A model generated the notes under the pieces. The model saw only the letters and a list, made by a program, of their open reading frames with translations, ran no database searches and had not been told where the DNA came from. From NCBI GenBank assembly GCA_040507225.1, contig JBEVVG010000001.1, positions 1,798,001-1,862,000 of the forward strand: 64,000 bases of DNA, read 5' to 3'. The DNA comes from Thiodiazotropha sp040507225. Lineage in GTDB: Bacteria > Pseudomonadota > Gammaproteobacteria > Chromatiales > Chromatiaceae. The translations under genes and the position numbers were made by a program. Of this stretch, positions 35,298-44,363 are shown one piece after another (positions within the stretch are counted from its first letter, which is position 1; each line of letters starts with the position of its first letter).

Positions 35298-36430
35298 GAA
35301 ACACCCTGTTTGAGCGGTAGCGCAACGGATGACCGCAGCTGGCGACTGCTGCGATCCCTGACTTTACCCACCAGTTGTCCGCACGCGGCATCGATGTCGT
35401 CACCCCGGGTCTTTCGCGTGGTGGCGATGATGCCTGAGCGCTTCAGGCGCATGCGGAAGGCCTCGACCCGCTCTGCCGGAGAAGCGCGGTAATGGGTTCC
35501 GGGAAACGGATTGAAGGGAATCAGGTTGACCTTGGAGGGGGTTCCCTCGAGCAGGCGTATCAATGCCTTGGCATGGTGCAGGCTGTCGTTGATCCCATCC
35601 AGCATCACATATTCCCAGGTCACCTTGCGACGCTTGTCACCGCGCACGAACTCCCGACAGGCGGGAATCAGCTCTTCCAGGGGGTACTTCCTGTTGATCG
35701 GCACCAGCAAGTCACGCAAGGCATTATCCGGCGCATGCAGCGACACCGCGAGACTGATGTCGCAAACCTCGCGCAGGCGCTTCAACCCGGGAACGATGCC
35801 CGAGGTGCTGACAGTCACCCGGTACTTTGACACCATGTAGGCGAAATCATCCTGCATGATGCTCATCGCGGTAATTACCGCTTCCAGGTTGGCCAGGGGC
35901 TCACCCATTCCCATCATCACGATGTTGCTGGGAGCCTGCCCGAGTTCACGGCTGGCCACCCACACCTGACCGATAATTTCGGCCACGCTCAGATTGCGGT
36001 TGAAACCCTGCTGGGCGGTGGAACAGAAAGCGCAGTCCAGGGCACAGCCGACCTGAGAAGAGACACACAGGGTGTTGCGCCCGTCATCCGGGATCAGCAC
36101 AGTCTCGATGCGCTGCCCGTCCGTCAGTTCGAGCAGCCATTTGCGGGTGCCGTCACGGGCGGGTTGTTCCAGCACCCGTTCCGGCAGTCGGATCTCCGCC
36201 ACCGACATCAGCTGTTCACGCAGGCGTTTGGAGATGTCGGTCATGGCCTCGAAATCGGTCACACCGTGTTTGTGTATCCACTTGAAAACGTTGCGCCCGT
36301 GAAAGGCCTTGGAACCCAGTTCCACAAACAACGCCTCGATCGACTTGCGATCGAGATCCAGGAGATTGATCTTTGCTGTCTTGTCAGTCAAGAGTGGCAC
36401 TACACAGTTCTGATGAATCGGAAAAAACAC
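35294..36430 (-). CDS. rlmN: Dual-specificity 23S rRNA/tRNA adenosine C2 methyltransferase RlmN
   Basis: A radical SAM enzyme of up to 378 residues that methylates A2503 of 23S rRNA and A37 of some tRNAs. The [4Fe-4S] motif is CALDCAFC, with the catalytic cysteines in this region and near the C-terminus (DIDAACGQL). Family blocks GMGEPLANL and SLHAPDNALRD are present. The first 10-15 residues (MFFPIHQNCVV) look non-native; a GTG at 36400 just before KINLLDLDR is an alternative start. Confidence 0.95.
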   Translation of the reverse strand: MFFPIHQNCVVPLLTDKTAKINLLDLDRKSIEALFVELGSKAFHGRNVFKWIHKHGVTDFEAMTDISKRLREQLMSVAEIRLPERVLEQPARDGTRKWLLELTDGQRIETVLIPDDGRNTLCVSSQVGCALDCAFCSTAQQGFNRNLSVAEIIGQVWVASRELGQAPSNIVMMGMGEPLANLEAVITAMSIMQDDFAYMVSKYRVTVSTSGIVPGLKRLREVCDISLAVSLHAPDNALRDLLVPINRKYPLEELIPACREFVRGDKRRKVTWEYVMLDGINDSLHHAKALIRLLEGTPSKVNLIPFNPFPGTHYRASPAERVEAFRMRLKRSGIIATTRKTRGDDIDAACGQLVGKVRDRSSRQLRSSVALPLKQGVS

Positions 36431-36514
36431 ATAAAATAACAGTATCTTAGTTTAGACCTGACGACTCGCTCTGGCAATCCGTCAAGACCTCTTGGCATCC
36501 CGGCACCAAGCCTC

Positions 36515-38719
36515 TCATATTAACCGCTTGACCAGATTGACGTCTGGGAGCTGTTCAACTTTTGACAAAAGCCGGCTGAGTTGTTTCATGTCGTTGACCT
36601 CGACGGTGAAACGCATCGTCGCGGTGTCGGTCCTGCGATCGCTGTTGGTGTTGACCCCGATCACATCGATATCCTCATTGGTGAGAATCGCCGAGATGTC
36701 CCGCAACAGACCCTTGCGATCATGAGCCACGACCATGAAGTCGACCGCGTACTGGCTCTTCTCCTGCTCTTCTCCCCAGTGCACCTGGATCAGGCGCTCT
36801 TGTTCGTCGGCCTGCAGGGCTCGGATGTTGGGACAGTCTCTGCGATGGATGGTGACACCCCGCCCACGCGTGACATAGCCGGTGATCGGATCATAGGGCA
36901 CCGGCTTGCAGCAGCGCGCGATACTGGTCAACAGGTCGTCCACGCCGTCAACCACCACCTCACCCTTGCCAGCCGGCTGGGAATGCGGGGTGATCGGCAC
37001 CGGCTTGGAACGGGGCGCCGGTTTTTCCCGCTGACCGAATCCGGCGACCTGAATCGGCGACAGATCACCCCGTCCGATCGCTGCGTAGACGTCGTCCGCA
37101 TGTTGCAGATTATACTTCGCCGCCACCTTCTCGAGGTCGGGTCTCTCCGAGATCGAAAGGCGGGTCATCTCCTTTTCCAGGGCATTGCGACCCAACTCCA
37201 CATGGTGCTCGAAATCGAGCTGTTTGAACCACTGCTTGACCCGGTTGCGCGCCTTGGAGCTGTGCAGATATCCGAGATGGGGATTGATCCAGTCCCGACT
37301 CGGGGTGCCGTTCTTGGCGGTGAGGATCTCCACGGTTTCACCACTGCGCAGCGGTCGGTTTAGCTGCACGATGTGTCCGTTGACCCGGGCTCCCCGGCAA
37401 TGATGTCCGATGTCCGTATGGATGGCGTAGGCAAAATCCAGGGGGGTGGAGCCTTTGGGCAGTTCCACGACCTTTCCCATCGGGGTCAGGACGTAGATGC
37501 GGGTGGCCTCCATATCCTGATCGAACAGATCCTGCAGTTCATTGGACTGCTCCCCGATATCCTTTTTCTCCAGCCACTGTCGCATCCAGACGATTCGCCG
37601 TTCGAAGTCCACGTCCTGTTTGGCGTTTTCCTTGTAGCGCCAGTGTGCCGCCACCCCCAGTTCACTGTGGTAATGCATCTCCCGGGTGCGGATCTGTACT
37701 TCCAGGGTCTTCTCCTCCGGACCGATCACCGCGGTATGGATGGATCGGTAGAAGTTCGCTTTCGGTGTGGCGATGTAATCGTCGAACTCACCCGGGATGT
37801 GCTTCCAGAGTCCGTGCACCACACCCAGTGCGGCATAGCACTGGGCAATGTCGTCGACCAGCACACGCACCGCCCTGAGGTCGAAGATCTGCTCGATGTC
37901 CACCGCCTTGCGCTGCATCTTTCGCCAGATGCTGTAGATGTGCTTCGGACGCCCGCTGATCTCCGCGTGAACCCCGGCCGCCTCGAACTTTTCGTGCAGC
38001 AGGGCGATCACTTCATGGATGAACTGTTCCCGGTCGGCGCGCCGGCCATCGAGCTGGCTGGCGATGCGCTTGTAGTCTTCTGGGTGGAGGAAACGCAGCG
38101 CCAGATCCTCCAGTTCCCACTTGATCTGCCAGATACCCAGACGGTTGGCCAGGGGCGCGTAGATATCCTGGGTTTCCTTGGCCAGTCGATGGCGCAATTC
38201 GGGGGTGAGGGTACGCGCGGTGCGCATCAGGTGCAGCTGCTCGGCCACCACCACCAGGATCACCCGCACATCCTCGGCAATCCCCAGCAGCAGGCGTCGC
38301 AGATTCTCCGCGTGCTGCTGCTCGTCTTCCGGAGAAACCTCCGTGGATATGTCGGTCAGGGCGTTGATCCGCCCCAGGTCGTCGACCATCCGGGTGGTGT
38401 TCTGCCCCAGCGCACGCCTGAGTTTCGCCTCATCCGTGGCCGGATCCTGAAGCGCTCCGAGGAGCAGCGCGGCCGCCACGGTCTCCCGGTCCATGCGCAG
38501 ATTGGCGAGGATCTCCGCGACGCTCAAGGCGTGCCGTAACTGACACTCCCCGTTCAACACCAGGCGCCCGGGAGAGGCTGCCAGGGCAAACTCCGAGGCA
38601 GTTTTCAGATACCCGCGATCCTGCTCGGTAAACTCCTCCGGCAGCTGACCGAGCCATTGCTCCAGGCTCGACGCATCGATCGTATCGCCATCCGGTAGCG
38701 AGGTGGTGGTGGTAACCAT
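36515..38719 (-). CDS. relA: GTP pyrophosphokinase RelA
   Basis: A 734-residue (p)ppGpp synthetase of the stringent response. The N-terminal hydrolase domain has lost the HD signature (ALLLGALQDPATDE), as in RelA. The synthetase domain carries EFDDYIATPKANFYRSIHT with the acidic motif of the RelA type. Then come a TGS domain (YVLTPMGKVVELPKGSTPLD), a zinc-finger/helical region (SIARCCKPVPYDPITGYV) and a C-terminal ACT domain. It stands alone between rlmN and a DUF1015 gene. Confidence 0.95.
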   Translation of the reverse strand: MVTTTTSLPDGDTIDASSLEQWLGQLPEEFTEQDRGYLKTASEFALAASPGRLVLNGECQLRHALSVAEILANLRMDRETVAAALLLGALQDPATDEAKLRRALGQNTTRMVDDLGRINALTDISTEVSPEDEQQHAENLRRLLLGIAEDVRVILVVVAEQLHLMRTARTLTPELRHRLAKETQDIYAPLANRLGIWQIKWELEDLALRFLHPEDYKRIASQLDGRRADREQFIHEVIALLHEKFEAAGVHAEISGRPKHIYSIWRKMQRKAVDIEQIFDLRAVRVLVDDIAQCYAALGVVHGLWKHIPGEFDDYIATPKANFYRSIHTAVIGPEEKTLEVQIRTREMHYHSELGVAAHWRYKENAKQDVDFERRIVWMRQWLEKKDIGEQSNELQDLFDQDMEATRIYVLTPMGKVVELPKGSTPLDFAYAIHTDIGHHCRGARVNGHIVQLNRPLRSGETVEILTAKNGTPSRDWINPHLGYLHSSKARNRVKQWFKQLDFEHHVELGRNALEKEMTRLSISERPDLEKVAAKYNLQHADDVYAAIGRGDLSPIQVAGFGQREKPAPRSKPVPITPHSQPAGKGEVVVDGVDDLLTSIARCCKPVPYDPITGYVTRGRGVTIHRRDCPNIRALQADEQERLIQVHWGEEQEKSQYAVDFMVVAHDRKGLLRDISAILTNEDIDVIGVNTNSDRRTDTATMRFTVEVNDMKQLSRLLSKVEQLPDVNLVKRLI

Positions 38720-38740
38720 CTTGGGTGCTACTGAGCGATG

Positions 38741-39982
38741 TCAATCCAGCACGTGACTGACCAGGCCATCGGCCAGTTTCGGCTCGAACCAGGTAGACTT
38801 GGGAGGCATCACCTCACCGGCATCGGCAACCGCCATCAGGTCCTCCATGCGGGTGGGAAACAGGGAGAAGGCTACCGCCATCTCCCCCGAATCGACCCGT
38901 TTTTCCAGCCCCGCCAGGCCCCGGATGCCACCGACGAAGTCGATGCGGGCATCCCGTCGTGGATCACTGATACCCAGTACCGGTTCGATCAGGTAACTGG
39001 CCAACAGACTGACATCCAGGCGCGCCACCGGATCGTCGCCGGGTATTTTTTCCGGGGCCAGTCGCAGTCGGTACCACTGGCGGTCGATGTACATGCCGAA
39101 TTCCGCCGGCTGGGCCGGTTTGACCGGCTCGTCACTGGTCTGCAGATCGAAGGCCTCTGCCACCTTGCCCAGGAATGCCTGTGCATCCAGGCCATTGAGA
39201 TCCTTGACCACCCGGTTGTAGTCGAGGATCTGCATCTGGTTATGCGGAAACACCACACTCAGAAAGTAGTTGTAGGATTCGTCACCGGTGTGTTGCGGAT
39301 TGGCGGCCTTGCGGGCCGCTCCGACCCGCGAACCCGCAGCGGACCGGTGGTGACCATCCGCCACGTAGAGCGCGTCCATGGCGTCGAAGGCATCGGTCAG
39401 ACGCTGCACGGCCTGGGGCTCGTCCAGTACCCAGATTTCGTGACGCACCCCCTCGGCAGCGGTGACATCCATATCCGGCGCGGAACCGGTCGCATTCCGG
39501 AGTTGATCATCAACCTCCGGAGTACTGGGGTAAACCAGGAATACCGGGCCGGTCTGGGCATTCAGGGCATCGATCTGACGCACCCGGTCATCCTCCTTGG
39601 CAGGGCGGGTAAACTCGTGCTTCTTGATCCGGTCCTGATCGTAGGCCTCCACCGAAGCCGCCGCCACCAATCCGGTCTGCTGATGCGGCCCCATGGTCAA
39701 CCGGTAGACGTAGTAACAAGGTCTGCCGTCACGTACCAGAACCCCTTCCTGCTGCATCCTTGCCAGGTTCTCCGCGGCCTTCGCGTAGACCTCCGGCGCA
39801 TAGGGATCGGTTCCCGGTGGCAGGTCGATCTCCGCTCTCGAGATGTGCAGAAAACTCCAGGGTCGGCCCTTGGCCATCTCCCGAGCCTCCACTTCGTTCA
39901 TCACGTCGTAGGGCGGCGCGGCCACATCGGCGGCACGGCCCTCGGCGGGTCTCAATCCGGGAAAGGCTCTGATCAAAGGCAT
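38741..39982 (-). CDS. DUF1015 family protein
   Basis: A 413-residue protein starting at the ATG at 39982 (MPLIRAFPGLRP), which has GAGG 9 nt upstream; the frame extends to 40066 without support. Typical blocks are APPYDVMNEVEAREMA, FLHISRAEIDLP, and YVADGHHRSAAG, which resembles a nucleotide or metal site. The family is conserved but of unknown function. It stands upstream of relA, separated by 21 bp. Confidence 0.88.
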   Translation of the reverse strand: MPLIRAFPGLRPAEGRAADVAAPPYDVMNEVEAREMAKGRPWSFLHISRAEIDLPPGTDPYAPEVYAKAAENLARMQQEGVLVRDGRPCYYVYRLTMGPHQQTGLVAAASVEAYDQDRIKKHEFTRPAKEDDRVRQIDALNAQTGPVFLVYPSTPEVDDQLRNATGSAPDMDVTAAEGVRHEIWVLDEPQAVQRLTDAFDAMDALYVADGHHRSAAGSRVGAARKAANPQHTGDESYNYFLSVVFPHNQMQILDYNRVVKDLNGLDAQAFLGKVAEAFDLQTSDEPVKPAQPAEFGMYIDRQWYRLRLAPEKIPGDDPVARLDVSLLASYLIEPVLGISDPRRDARIDFVGGIRGLAGLEKRVDSGEMAVAFSLFPTRMEDLMAVADAGEVMPPKSTWFEPKLADGLVSHVLD

Positions 39983-40253
39983 TAATAGCATCCTCATTGG
40001 GTCGATTTGATAGCTTGTGCGACGCGCCGCTCTGCGTCTGACCCGAAAAAATGCGAGCCATGTCAAATATTTCCGAGCAGGGCTTGCCGGCTCACTACGG
40101 GCGATTCAAAATCGCCCCAAACTCCAGTCCAACCGGCTCAAGCACCTGCCTGAGCAGATCATCAGGGGCTTGGCCACTCCGCAAAATGCAGAATCGGCGC
40201 GCGAGGGTGGATTGTTTCAAAAGAGCCCCCCGGGAATCAAGCCACCCCAACCG

Positions 40254-40271
40254 TGTAAGAAAAATCTTACT
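40254..40271 (+). promoter_or_regulatory. GacA (UvrY) upstream activating sequence
   Basis: TGTAAG-N6-CTTACT matches the established GacA box TGTAAG-N6-CTTACA at 11 of 12 defined bases. Its centre lies about 65 bp before the predicted start of the small RNA, and the promoter has a good -10 (TAGAAT, 40315-40320) but no recognisable -35, as expected for an activator-dependent promoter. Confidence 0.7.
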
Positions 40272-40326
40272 TTAAAGTGAGAACAAACCTGCATCTTCTG
40301 TAGGGTTGTTGCCTTAGAATTTGCCT

Positions 40327-40449
40327 GTCGCAAAGACGGAGGCCAGGGACGACGCACAGGAACATGGACGTGCAGGACTGATACCATTTGCCAACCAATC
40401 AGTGCGACATAAGATCCTGGTGCCCACGGAACGGGTACCGGGATTTTTT
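40327..40449 (+). ncRNA. Candidate CsrA/RsmA-sequestering small RNA (RsmY/RsmZ/CsrB type)
   Basis: A predicted transcript of about 123 nt on the plus strand. It contains at least six GGA triplets (40338, 40347, 40359, 40366, 40375, 40428) within 93 nt, several in ANGGA context. The triplet at 40428 sits in the loop of the final hairpin and two sit in the loop of a GCAC/GTGC stem. The 3' end is a 10-bp stem (40416-40425 with 40433-40442) followed by A and seven T. RNAs of this design titrate the translational regulator CsrA/RsmA. The promoter carries a GacA box. No protein gene fits here. The start point is estimated from the -10. csrA, gacA and gacS are not in the window. Confidence 0.7.
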
Positions 40450-40450
40450 T
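40416..40450 (+). terminator. Rho-independent terminator of the small RNA
   Basis: A 10-bp stem with two G-T pairs, loop ACGGAAC, and a run of seven T at 40444-40450. It reads on the plus strand only. Confidence 0.85.
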
Positions 40451-40523
40451 CGCGCACATTTCAGTAACACACCTGCACAAAGGTATATTCACGGTGCATC
40501 TGCATCTCAGCGCGCAGCCCTGA

Positions 40524-41027
40524 TCACTCCTCCAGTTCCACCCGCCAGAGATTTTGTGCGGATCCGTCGAACGTCTCCCAGAGTTCCCGATAGGTGAGTC
40601 CCGATACAGGATGACGTTGATCGCCGGCCACTTCCGCCAGGGGCCTGAGCACAAACGCATACTCCAGGATCTCCCCCCGGGGCAACTTGAGGGTTTCACC
40701 GTCGGTTATCAGATTCGCGTAGGTCAGCAGATCGATATCCAGGGTTCGCGAATTGAATCCCTTGGCATCGCGCTGACGTCCGTGCCGGGCCTCGATCTTA
40801 CGCAATCGATCCGTCAGCGCCCGGGGGGAGAGCACGGTCTCCAAGCCAACCACCAGGTTGAGAAAGTTTTCCCCGCTGAAACCCACGGCTACGCTCTCGT
40901 AGACCGGGGAGATCGTCAATCTGCCGAATTCCTGTTCGAGATCCCGCAACGCCCCGGAAATATGCCGATGTGGCTCGATGTTGCTACCGAGACTCAACCA
41001 CACCTGGACCGGATCTGGCTCAGTCAC
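40524..41027 (-). CDS. folK: 2-amino-4-hydroxy-6-hydroxymethyldihydropteridine pyrophosphokinase
   Basis: A 167-residue folate-synthesis kinase that pyrophosphorylates hydroxymethyl-dihydropterin. Start chosen is the GTG at 41027, which overlaps the folB stop by 8 bp and precedes VWLSLGSNIEPHRHI directly; an ATG at 41069 would add an unrelated leader. Motifs SPVYES and NSRTLDIDLL are present. It forms a two-gene unit with folB. Confidence 0.92.
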   Translation of the reverse strand: MTEPDPVQVWLSLGSNIEPHRHISGALRDLEQEFGRLTISPVYESVAVGFSGENFLNLVVGLETVLSPRALTDRLRKIEARHGRQRDAKGFNSRTLDIDLLTYANLITDGETLKLPRGEILEYAFVLRPLAEVAGDQRHPVSGLTYRELWETFDGSAQNLWRVELEE

Positions 41028-41379
41028 GCTGTCCCCGCTCGATGATGACCCCCACGTCACGGGCGGCACTGACCGCGCCCACCTTGTTCAGGGTCAGGCG
41101 TACCCAGGGTACCTGAAACTCCTCCAGCACGATTGCCGCACAACGTTCCGCCAGGGTTTCCACGAGTTGGAATTCACTGGCCCTGACGAACTCAACCAGC
41201 CGCTTGCTCACCGCCTTGTAATCCAGGGTGTCCTCGATCGCGTCACTGCGCGCGGCTTTCGCAATGTCCGTCCCCATTTCGAGATCGAACACCACGGTCT
41301 GTCGAATTTCGCGTTCCCAATCGTAGATTCCAATCACCGTATCGATGCGCAAGTCGCGTATGAAGACGATATCCATCAT
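41020..41379 (-). CDS. folB: Dihydroneopterin aldolase
   Basis: About 119 residues from the ATG at 41379 (a second ATG follows at 41376, MDIVFIRDLRIDTVIGIYDW). It converts dihydroneopterin to hydroxymethyl-dihydropterin in folate synthesis. The motif GIYDWERE and the C-terminal VRLTLNKVGAVSAARDVGV fit the family. The frame continues to 41571 but that part is unsupported. Coupled to folK. Confidence 0.92.
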   Translation of the reverse strand: MMDIVFIRDLRIDTVIGIYDWEREIRQTVVFDLEMGTDIAKAARSDAIEDTLDYKAVSKRLVEFVRASEFQLVETLAERCAAIVLEEFQVPWVRLTLNKVGAVSAARDVGVIIERGQRD

Positions 41380-41548
41380 GCTGAAGCCTGTTGTCGGAAA
41401 TGCTCCATGGTAGTTGACTGACCGGCAGATTGCATCCTGCGACGCACCTGTTGCGAGTGCCGGCCGGAGGGGGGCCTGCAGTCGCCTCGATGTGCCCAGG
41501 CATCCGGGTTTGCTTGACCTCCCAGGGTCCATGGAGTCCAATTGCGCC

Positions 41549-42154
41549 ATGATGATAGATACCCTGCTCATTGTTGGCGCCTATCTGGTCGGCTCGATCT
41601 CCAGCGCCATTCTGGTTTGTCGCCTGATGGGGCTTCCTGACCCGCGCAGCCAGGGTTCGAATAATCCTGGTGCGACCAACGTGCTGCGCATCGGCGGCAA
41701 GAAGGCCGCTGCCATCACCCTGTTCGGTGACTCGGTGAAGGGACTGCTGCCGATGCTCGTCGCTCACGCGATCGGTGTCTCGCCCCTGGTACTGGCCCTG
41801 ACCGGCATGGCGGCGTTTCTCGGCCACCTGTATCCGGTTTTTTTCAGTTTCCGCGGGGGCAAAGGGGTCGCCACCGCATTGGGGGTGCAGTTTGGACTTC
41901 ACTGGGGGGTGGGTGTTGCGGTTGGCCTGGTCTGGCTGTTCATGGCCAAAGTGGCGAAAATCTCATCGCTCTCCGCCCTGGTTTCGATGGCGCTGGCCCC
42001 CCTGTTCGTCTGGCTCATCTGGCCGGACCCCGCCCTGATCACAATGCAGGTTGTGATGAGCCTGCTGCTCTTCTGGAGACACCGATCGAATATCCAGAAC
42101 CTGTTGAAAGGCGCCGAAGGCAAAATTTCGGACTCTGAATCCCCCCGCTCCTGA
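41549..42154 (+). CDS. plsY: Glycerol-3-phosphate acyltransferase PlsY
   Basis: A 201-residue inner-membrane enzyme that acylates glycerol-3-phosphate from acyl-phosphate. Start at the tandem ATGs (41549/41552), MIDTLLIVGAYLVGSISSA. About five membrane helices with the conserved loops QGSNNPGATN and HLYPVFFSFRGGKGVAT. It is divergent from folB, the usual arrangement in gammaproteobacteria. Confidence 0.93.
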   Translation: MMIDTLLIVGAYLVGSISSAILVCRLMGLPDPRSQGSNNPGATNVLRIGGKKAAAITLFGDSVKGLLPMLVAHAIGVSPLVLALTGMAAFLGHLYPVFFSFRGGKGVATALGVQFGLHWGVGVAVGLVWLFMAKVAKISSLSALVSMALAPLFVWLIWPDPALITMQVVMSLLLFWRHRSNIQNLLKGAEGKISDSESPRS

Positions 42155-42232
42155 TCCCGGGGATCGAATAACAGGCATTCTCATCCAGCGCTGCGTAGCC
42201 ATGTTCCACAGACCACCCACAGGATTCCCTGA

Positions 42233-43189
42233 ATGATCGAATACGACCACCAGATCACCTGCATCGACACCCAGTACCAGCGCCCCGGCCTCGCGGCCTG
42301 CTATCTTGTGCGTTCCGGCGATGAGGCCGCGTTCATTGACACCGGCACCAGCCACAGTGTCCCGCATCTGCTGAATGTCCTGGAATCTAAAGGGATTGCC
42401 CGCTCCCAGGTCCGTTATGTCATCCCCACCCATGTACACCTGGATCACGCGGGCGGTGTCGGCAGATTGATGGCGGCATTGCCGGAGGCCTCACTGGTAA
42501 TCCACCCCTACGGCGCCCGGCACATGATCGATCCGTCGAAACTCACCGCAGGCGCCACCGCTGTCTATGGCGCGGAAGCCTTTGAGGAGAATTTCGGAGC
42601 ATTGATTCCGGTGGCGGAGTCACGCGTCATCGAGGCCCCCGACGGCCTGCGTATCAACATGGGGGAGCGGGAGCTGTTATGCCTCGACACACCGGGGCAT
42701 GCCCGGCACCACATCTGTATCTACGATGCGCTCAGCGGCGGAATCTTCAGCGGCGACACTTTCGGTCTCTCTTACCGGGAGTTCGACACCCAGCAGGGCG
42801 CCTACATACTGCCCACCACCACCCCCATACAACTTGATCCCGAGGCCTGGTACGAAACTCTGGACAGGCTCATGGCGCTACAGCCGAAACGTTTCTTTCT
42901 CACGCACTACGGGGAGGTTACCGAGGTTGCCCGCCTGGCCGGGCAGCTGCGAAGCTCCTTGAAAGCCTTTGTCGAGATGGCTCGCGACAGCACTGCCGCG
43001 CCCGGTGCTGAACGGGTGGCGGCACTCCACCAGGGTCTGTTGAGCTGGGTTCAGGAAAGCCTCAGGGAGCATGGCTGCAGCCTGGGCGATGACGTCATCG
43101 CCGAATTGCTGGCGATGGACCTAGACCTGGACGCACAGGGACTGGATGTCTGGTTGAGCAAGCAGGAGAGCGAATCAGCCGGCGGCTGA
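42233..43189 (+). CDS. Metallo-beta-lactamase fold hydrolase
   Basis: A 318-residue soluble protein with the metal motif THVHLDHAGG near residue 65, a second ligand region LDTPGHARHH near 150, the bridging Asp in IFSGDTFG and a last His in LTHYGE. The fold covers glyoxalase II-like thioesterases, sulfur dioxygenases and phosphodiesterases. The class cannot be fixed from motifs alone. It follows plsY by 78 bp. Confidence 0.8.
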   Translation: MIEYDHQITCIDTQYQRPGLAACYLVRSGDEAAFIDTGTSHSVPHLLNVLESKGIARSQVRYVIPTHVHLDHAGGVGRLMAALPEASLVIHPYGARHMIDPSKLTAGATAVYGAEAFEENFGALIPVAESRVIEAPDGLRINMGERELLCLDTPGHARHHICIYDALSGGIFSGDTFGLSYREFDTQQGAYILPTTTPIQLDPEAWYETLDRLMALQPKRFFLTHYGEVTEVARLAGQLRSSLKAFVEMARDSTAAPGAERVAALHQGLLSWVQESLREHGCSLGDDVIAELLAMDLDLDAQGLDVWLSKQESESAGG

Positions 43190-43220
43190 TGCACACACCT
43201 GTTCGCCCGGGGAGGACTGA

Positions 43221-43640
43221 TCAGGAAGGTTGGGATCCGCTCTGATCCCAGGCGTAGGTGCAGTCCAGGCGGCACAGCACGTATACCATGCCCTGTTCGC
43301 CCTCTCCGATCATCATCGACAGCGGGCTGGCTTGATTGAACATCCGGCTGCGGCGTCTCAGCCAACGCTTGCCCATGCCCGGATTGGTAGGATAAGTCGT
43401 GCGCAGTGCTTCATTGATGCGCACCAGGTACTCGACTCGTTTGCGTATCTCGGGATTGTCCGGCAACGCCTTGTTGTGGCGGTACTGCGCCATGTGACGC
43501 GCTTTACCCGGCAGGTCCAGTAACGACCGCATCTCCTCGGATTGCAGTCCCCAACTCTCCAGCAGGCTCATCACACCGCGTGTGATTGCCATGCGCTCCT
43601 CCATACTACCCATGCTCGGGTTCTGGGTCATTTCAGTCAT
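43221..43640 (-). CDS. MbcA/ParS/Xre-type (DUF2384) antitoxin-like protein, orphan
   Basis: A 139-residue small protein. The N-terminal half is helical with an Xre-like segment (LESWGLQSEEMRSLLDLPGK). The C-terminal block KRWLRRRSRMFNQASPLSMM matches the toxin-binding DUF2384 pattern of NPLFGGKSPLEAL-type helices. Such proteins normally pair with a RES-domain toxin that degrades NAD. No RES gene is adjacent, so it may act alone as a regulator. Confidence 0.65.
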   Translation of the reverse strand: MTEMTQNPSMGSMEERMAITRGVMSLLESWGLQSEEMRSLLDLPGKARHMAQYRHNKALPDNPEIRKRVEYLVRINEALRTTYPTNPGMGKRWLRRRSRMFNQASPLSMMIGEGEQGMVYVLCRLDCTYAWDQSGSQPS

Positions 43641-43740
43641 AGGCTTAAACCATCCACCTTGCGCTTGTTTTTACTCTGGAAATTTTACCTTTTTCGAGTC
43701 TAGCACGATTCACCCCGACAAAACCCAGTGAAACCCGGGG

Positions 43741-44187
43741 TTATCCCCAGAGGGCCCGCCACCAGCGCTTGCGATTATTCGGCGATTTCAGCGCGGCCAG
43801 GTCGACCGGCGGAATTTTACTCAGTACCCATCCCGGCAGGGGCGGGTTATCACTGTAACCGCAACTCACCCCGAGATTGTTCGGATCATAGATCTTGATG
43901 AATGCGGGACGCTTCAGGTCGTCAGCGTAGACGATTCCGCAATATTTCTCGTCGTGTTCCCGACGAAGGAGTTCATCGATTCCACTGACGAAACGGGATA
44001 GTCCCTCAGCATCCACCGGCTGTAGCGGTGGCGACTCACCCACCGCATAGATGTACCAGCCGCCAGCGGCATCCTCGTTCAGAACCCGCCACAGTTCGTC
44101 CAGTTGATGCCAGCGCAATGCCGAGGTGAAGCTGCCCTTGAAAGCCAGGAGATAGTCGTTTTGTGTATTCATCGTGTGCGTATTCAT
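43741..44187 (-). CDS. Conserved hypothetical protein
   Basis: About 148 residues from the ATG at 44187 (ATG at 44172 also possible); the frame extends to 44283. I do not recognise a named family. The N-terminus reads NDYLLAFKGSFTSALRWHQL, the middle holds GGWYIYAVGE and KYCGIVYADDLKRPAFIKIY, and the C-terminus is basic and Trp-rich (NNRKRWWRALWG). There is no signal peptide or membrane helix. It is divergent from purC. Confidence 0.6.
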   Translation of the reverse strand: MNTHTMNTQNDYLLAFKGSFTSALRWHQLDELWRVLNEDAAGGWYIYAVGESPPLQPVDAEGLSRFVSGIDELLRREHDEKYCGIVYADDLKRPAFIKIYDPNNLGVSCGYSDNPPLPGWVLSKIPPVDLAALKSPNNRKRWWRALWG

Positions 44188-44363
44188 ACCCGTGTTGCGG
44201 CTGTCACAGGCCGCCCCGGGGCCTGCCCTCAAGCCGGCGACCGCGCAAGCCTTGTTCAGCCACTGCAAACCCAGCGACAGCAAGGCAGTAAAATGCCGCT
44301 GTGATTGGATCTCTCAGGAAGCCTTTGGCATATAATAAACACTTTTAACTTCGGCCGAACCCA

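Larger units (their letters stand above)
39983..40523. other. Gap holding a candidate small RNA gene
   Basis: About 541 bases without a protein gene. It holds an 8-bp hairpin at 40099-40117 (GGGCGATT/AATCGCCC), the GacA-box-like palindrome at 40254-40271, and the small RNA candidate at 40327-40449. Short reading frames across it have no family features. Confidence 0.7.

Noticed and set aside
40017..40280. 87-codon plus-strand frame across the DUF1015 start and the gap
   Set aside because: No family features; it crosses the GacA box and a hairpin.
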